8,887 nt of DNA. Origin: JAENVT01 sp040006755 (GTDB lineage Bacteria; Actinomycetota; Acidimicrobiia; Acidimicrobiales; Ilumatobacteraceae). A model generated the notes under the pieces. The model saw nothing but the letters and a program-made list of their open reading frames with translations, had not been told where the DNA came from and did no database searches. The DNA lies in assembly GCA_040006755.1 (NCBI GenBank), contig JBDTWJ010000149.1, positions 1 to 8,887 of the forward strand, written 5' to 3'. Positions 6,954 through 8,887 of the stretch are shown piece by piece. Position numbers and translations under genes: made by a program. The first letter of the stretch is position 1; each line of letters begins with the position of its first letter.

Positions 6954-7850
6954 ATGAACTGGGAAGTATTCATCACGTGTGCAATCACCGGCGCAGGTGA
7001 CAGCGTCGGCAGGAGCCCGCACGTGCCGGTGACGCCCGAACAGATCGCCACGTCGGCGATCGACGCCGCCAAGGCAGGTGCAGCGGTGGTCCACATCCAC
7101 GTTCGTGACCCGCAGACGGGCAAGGGCGCCCGAGCGACCGAGCTGTACGCAGAGGCAGTCGAGCGCGTCCGCGCCGCCGACGTCGACGTGGTCATCAACC
7201 TCACCGCCGGTATGGGCGGTGATCTCGTTTTGGGGGGCGACGAGCAGGTCCTGCCGATCAACCCCGACGGCACCGACATGGCCGGCGCGACCGAGCGCCT
7301 CGACCATGTGCGCACCCTGATGCCCGAGATCTGCACGCTGGATTGCGGCACGATGAACTTCGCGTCCGGTGGCGACTACATCATGGTCAACACACCCAGC
7401 GTGCTTCGCTCCATGGCCCGACAGGTGCAAGCGCTCGGTGTTCGGCCCGAGTTGGAGGTGTTCGACACCGGGCATCTCGTGCAGGTCAAAGAGCTCATCC
7501 GCGACGGACTACTCGACAACCCAGTCATGATCCAGTTGTGCATGGGGATCGCCTATGGCGCGCCCGATGACCCCAACACGTTCCTCGCGCTCGTCAACAA
7601 CCTGCCCAACGATTGCGTGTTCTCCGGGTTCTCGATCGGTCGCATGCAGATCCCGTTCGTCGCGATGGCTGCGCTGGCTGGCGGCAACGTGCGCGTCGGC
7701 CTCGAGGACAACCTCTACCTCGGACCCGGGCACAAGGCGACCAACGCCGAGCTCGTCGCTCGCGCCAAGCAGTTGCTCGAGAGCATGAACGTGAGAATTC
7801 TCGGCCCCCAAGAAGTGCGTGACAAGCTGAAGCTCATCAAGCACACCTGA
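6954..7850 (+). CDS. BKACE-family beta-keto acid cleavage enzyme (DUF849), substrate unknown
   Basis: BKACE enzymes are Zn-dependent TIM-barrel proteins that react a beta-keto acid with acetyl-CoA to give acetoacetate and a new acyl-CoA. The type enzyme Kce acts on 3-keto-5-aminohexanoate in lysine fermentation. This protein is 298 aa, normal for the family. Seen: ITGAG near the start; the metal pair HIH (His47, His49); the third metal ligand and catalytic block RVGLEDN with Arg247, Glu251 and Asp252. These correspond by spacing to Kce Arg226, Glu230 and Asp231. LDCGTMNF (129-136) and RPELEVFDTGH (164-174) are further family blocks. The segment LPINPDGTDMAG (100-111) and QLCMGIAYGAP (194-204) resemble the 3-dehydrocarnitine-cleaving subgroup as I recall it, so a related beta-keto acid is likelier than the lysine intermediate. 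It is divergent from the SDR and is followed 21 bp later by citrate synthase. No partner lysine-fermentation genes are present. Confidence 0.93.
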   Translation: MNWEVFITCAITGAGDSVGRSPHVPVTPEQIATSAIDAAKAGAAVVHIHVRDPQTGKGARATELYAEAVERVRAADVDVVINLTAGMGGDLVLGGDEQVLPINPDGTDMAGATERLDHVRTLMPEICTLDCGTMNFASGGDYIMVNTPSVLRSMARQVQALGVRPELEVFDTGHLVQVKELIRDGLLDNPVMIQLCMGIAYGAPDDPNTFLALVNNLPNDCVFSGFSIGRMQIPFVAMAALAGGNVRVGLEDNLYLGPGHKATNAELVARAKQLLESMNVRILGPQEVRDKLKLIKHT

Positions 7851-7858
7851 TCATTGAC

Positions 7859-7863
7859 GGGGG
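7859..7863 (+). promoter_or_regulatory. citA: Ribosome-binding site of the citrate synthase gene
   Basis: GGGGG lies 8 nt before the ATG at 7872, inside the 21-bp gap after the BKACE stop. It supports this start. No terminator-like hairpin is visible in the gap, so the two genes are probably cotranscribed. Confidence 0.5.
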
Positions 7864-7871
7864 TACGGCTA

Positions 7872-8887
7872 ATGGGTGACCAAGTAGTGCAACACGGCTT
7901 GGAAGGAGTCATTGCCTTCGAGACCCAGATCGCCGAGCCCGATCGCGAGGGCGGCGCGCTGCGCTATCGCGGCGTCGACATCGAAGACCTCGTCGGCCAT
8001 TACGACTACGGCCGAGTCTGGGGCCTGCTGGTGGACGGCTCGTTCGATCCTGGCCTGCCGCCTGCCGAGCCCTTCCCCATCCCGGTGCACTCAGGCGACA
8101 TTCGAGTCGATGTACAGAGCGCGCTGGCGATGTTGGCGCCGTTCTGGGGCCTCGACCAACTGCTCGACATCGACGATACGCAGGTGCGCGACGACCTCGC
8201 TCGCGCGTCGGTGATGGCACTGTCGTTCGTTGCCCAGTCGGCGCGGGGACTGGGCCTGGCGATGGTGCCGCAGAAGCACATCGACGGCGCGGCGACCATC
8301 ACCGAACGGTTCATGCGTCGTTGGCGAGGCGACCCCGATCCCGACCACGTGAAGGCCGTCGACGCGTACTGGATCTCTGCAGCCGAACACGGCATGAATG
8401 CCTCGACGTTCACCGCTCGTGTCATCGCCTCCACAGGCGCCGACGTTGCTGCCGCATTGTCCGGAGCTGTGGGCGCACTGTCCGGCCCACTTCACGGTGG
8501 CGCACCTGCACGTGTCCTGCAGATGCTCGAGGAGGTCGAGAAGGAAGGCGACGCCGACCGCTGGGTGAAGCGAGCGTTGGACAAGGGTGACCGCCTGATG
8601 GGGTTCGGCCATCGTGTCTATCGCGCCGAAGATCCTCGGGCGAGGGTGTTGCGGCGAACCGCGAAGGGGTTGAAGTCGCCGCGTGTCGAGGTCGCCGATG
8701 CACTCGAGCAGGCAGCACTCGCCGAGCTGAAGGCTCGGTATCCCGACCGGGTGTTGGCAACCAACGTCGAATTCTGGTCGGCAGTCGTGCTCGACTACGC
8801 CGAGGTGCCCGCGCACATGTTCACGGCGATGTTCGCCTGCGCCCGGACTGCCGGGTGGAGCGCCCACATCCTCGAGCAGAAGCGCAC
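7872..8887 (+). CDS. citA: Citrate synthase 2 (CitA-type), C-terminus cut by window edge
   Basis: Condenses acetyl-CoA (or possibly another short acyl-CoA) with oxaloacetate in the cytosol. 338 codons are visible; mycobacterial CitA is about 370 aa, so roughly 35 are missing. Seen: YRGVDIEDL (32-40), EHGMNAST with His173, GPLHGG with His208, and GFGHRVYRAEDPRA with His247. The last block before the edge is NVEFWSAVVLDYA followed by GWSAHILEQKR. His208 and His247 match the two catalytic histidines of citrate synthase (pig His274 and His320). The usual catalytic Asp of NVD is Glu300 here. I recall the same NVEFW text in mycobacterial CitA, so this looks like a subfamily trait rather than damage. 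It follows the BKACE gene by 21 bp on the same strand and probably shares its transcript. A methylcitrate-type activity is possible but not shown by the sequence. Confidence 0.93.
   Translation, partial: MGDQVVQHGLEGVIAFETQIAEPDREGGALRYRGVDIEDLVGHYDYGRVWGLLVDGSFDPGLPPAEPFPIPVHSGDIRVDVQSALAMLAPFWGLDQLLDIDDTQVRDDLARASVMALSFVAQSARGLGLAMVPQKHIDGAATITERFMRRWRGDPDPDHVKAVDAYWISAAEHGMNASTFTARVIASTGADVAAALSGAVGALSGPLHGGAPARVLQMLEEVEKEGDADRWVKRALDKGDRLMGFGHRVYRAEDPRARVLRRTAKGLKSPRVEVADALEQAALAELKARYPDRVLATNVEFWSAVVLDYAEVPAHMFTAMFACARTAGWSAHILEQKR

Noticed and set aside
6954..7850. BKACE considered as part of a lysine-fermentation cluster (Kce)
   Set aside because: No aminomutase, dehydrogenase (Kdd) or ammonia-lyase genes accompany it, and its motifs look closer to another BKACE subgroup.
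8091..8867. A 258-codon open frame antisense to citrate synthase
   Set aside because: No family features and no ribosome-binding site. The opposite strand encodes a clear citrate synthase.

Overview
The window is a GC-rich, densely coding stretch. Its codon use, the Shine-Dalgarno sites and the closeness of the citrate synthase to mycobacterial citrate synthase 2 (CitA) point to an actinobacterium. A member of Acidimicrobiia is my guess, but this is inferred from protein resemblance recalled from memory, not from a search.

Layout, left to right. Positions 1-566 (minus strand) hold the first 188 codons of ilvD (dihydroxy-acid dehydratase), cut by the window edge. Positions 657-6016 (minus) hold a complete oligopeptide/nickel-type ABC importer in the transcription order solute-binding lipoprotein, permease B, permease C, fused double ATPase. 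The cistrons are tightly packed: 10 bp apart, then an ATGA overlap, then a TGATG overlap. Positions 6116-6871 (minus) hold a classical short-chain dehydrogenase/reductase (SDR), 99 bp upstream of the importer and on the same strand. An 82-bp divergent intergenic region carries two abutting palindromes. On the plus strand follow a BKACE-family (DUF849, beta-keto acid cleavage enzyme) gene at 6954-7850 and, 21 bp later, a CitA-type citrate synthase that runs off the right edge.

How the genes may work together (inference). The importer would bring in a small polar substrate. The SDR would oxidise a beta-hydroxy acid to a beta-keto acid. The zinc-dependent BKACE would then exchange acyl groups with acetyl-CoA, giving acetoacetate plus a new acyl-CoA. 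The citrate synthase paralogue would feed acetyl-CoA or a related acyl-CoA into the TCA or a methylcitrate-like cycle. The BKACE resembles the subgroup that handles 3-dehydrocarnitine. The dehydrogenase is an SDR rather than the usual carnitine dehydrogenase family, and the importer is peptide-type rather than a quaternary-amine type, so the true substrate is open. This substrate-unknown SDR/BKACE/citrate synthase/ABC locus, probably controlled from the 82-bp divergent region, is the most interesting thing here. ilvD is probably a housekeeping neighbour.

No RNA genes, insertion sequences, CRISPR arrays, integrases or transcription-factor genes were seen. No gene-free stretch exceeds 100 bp.
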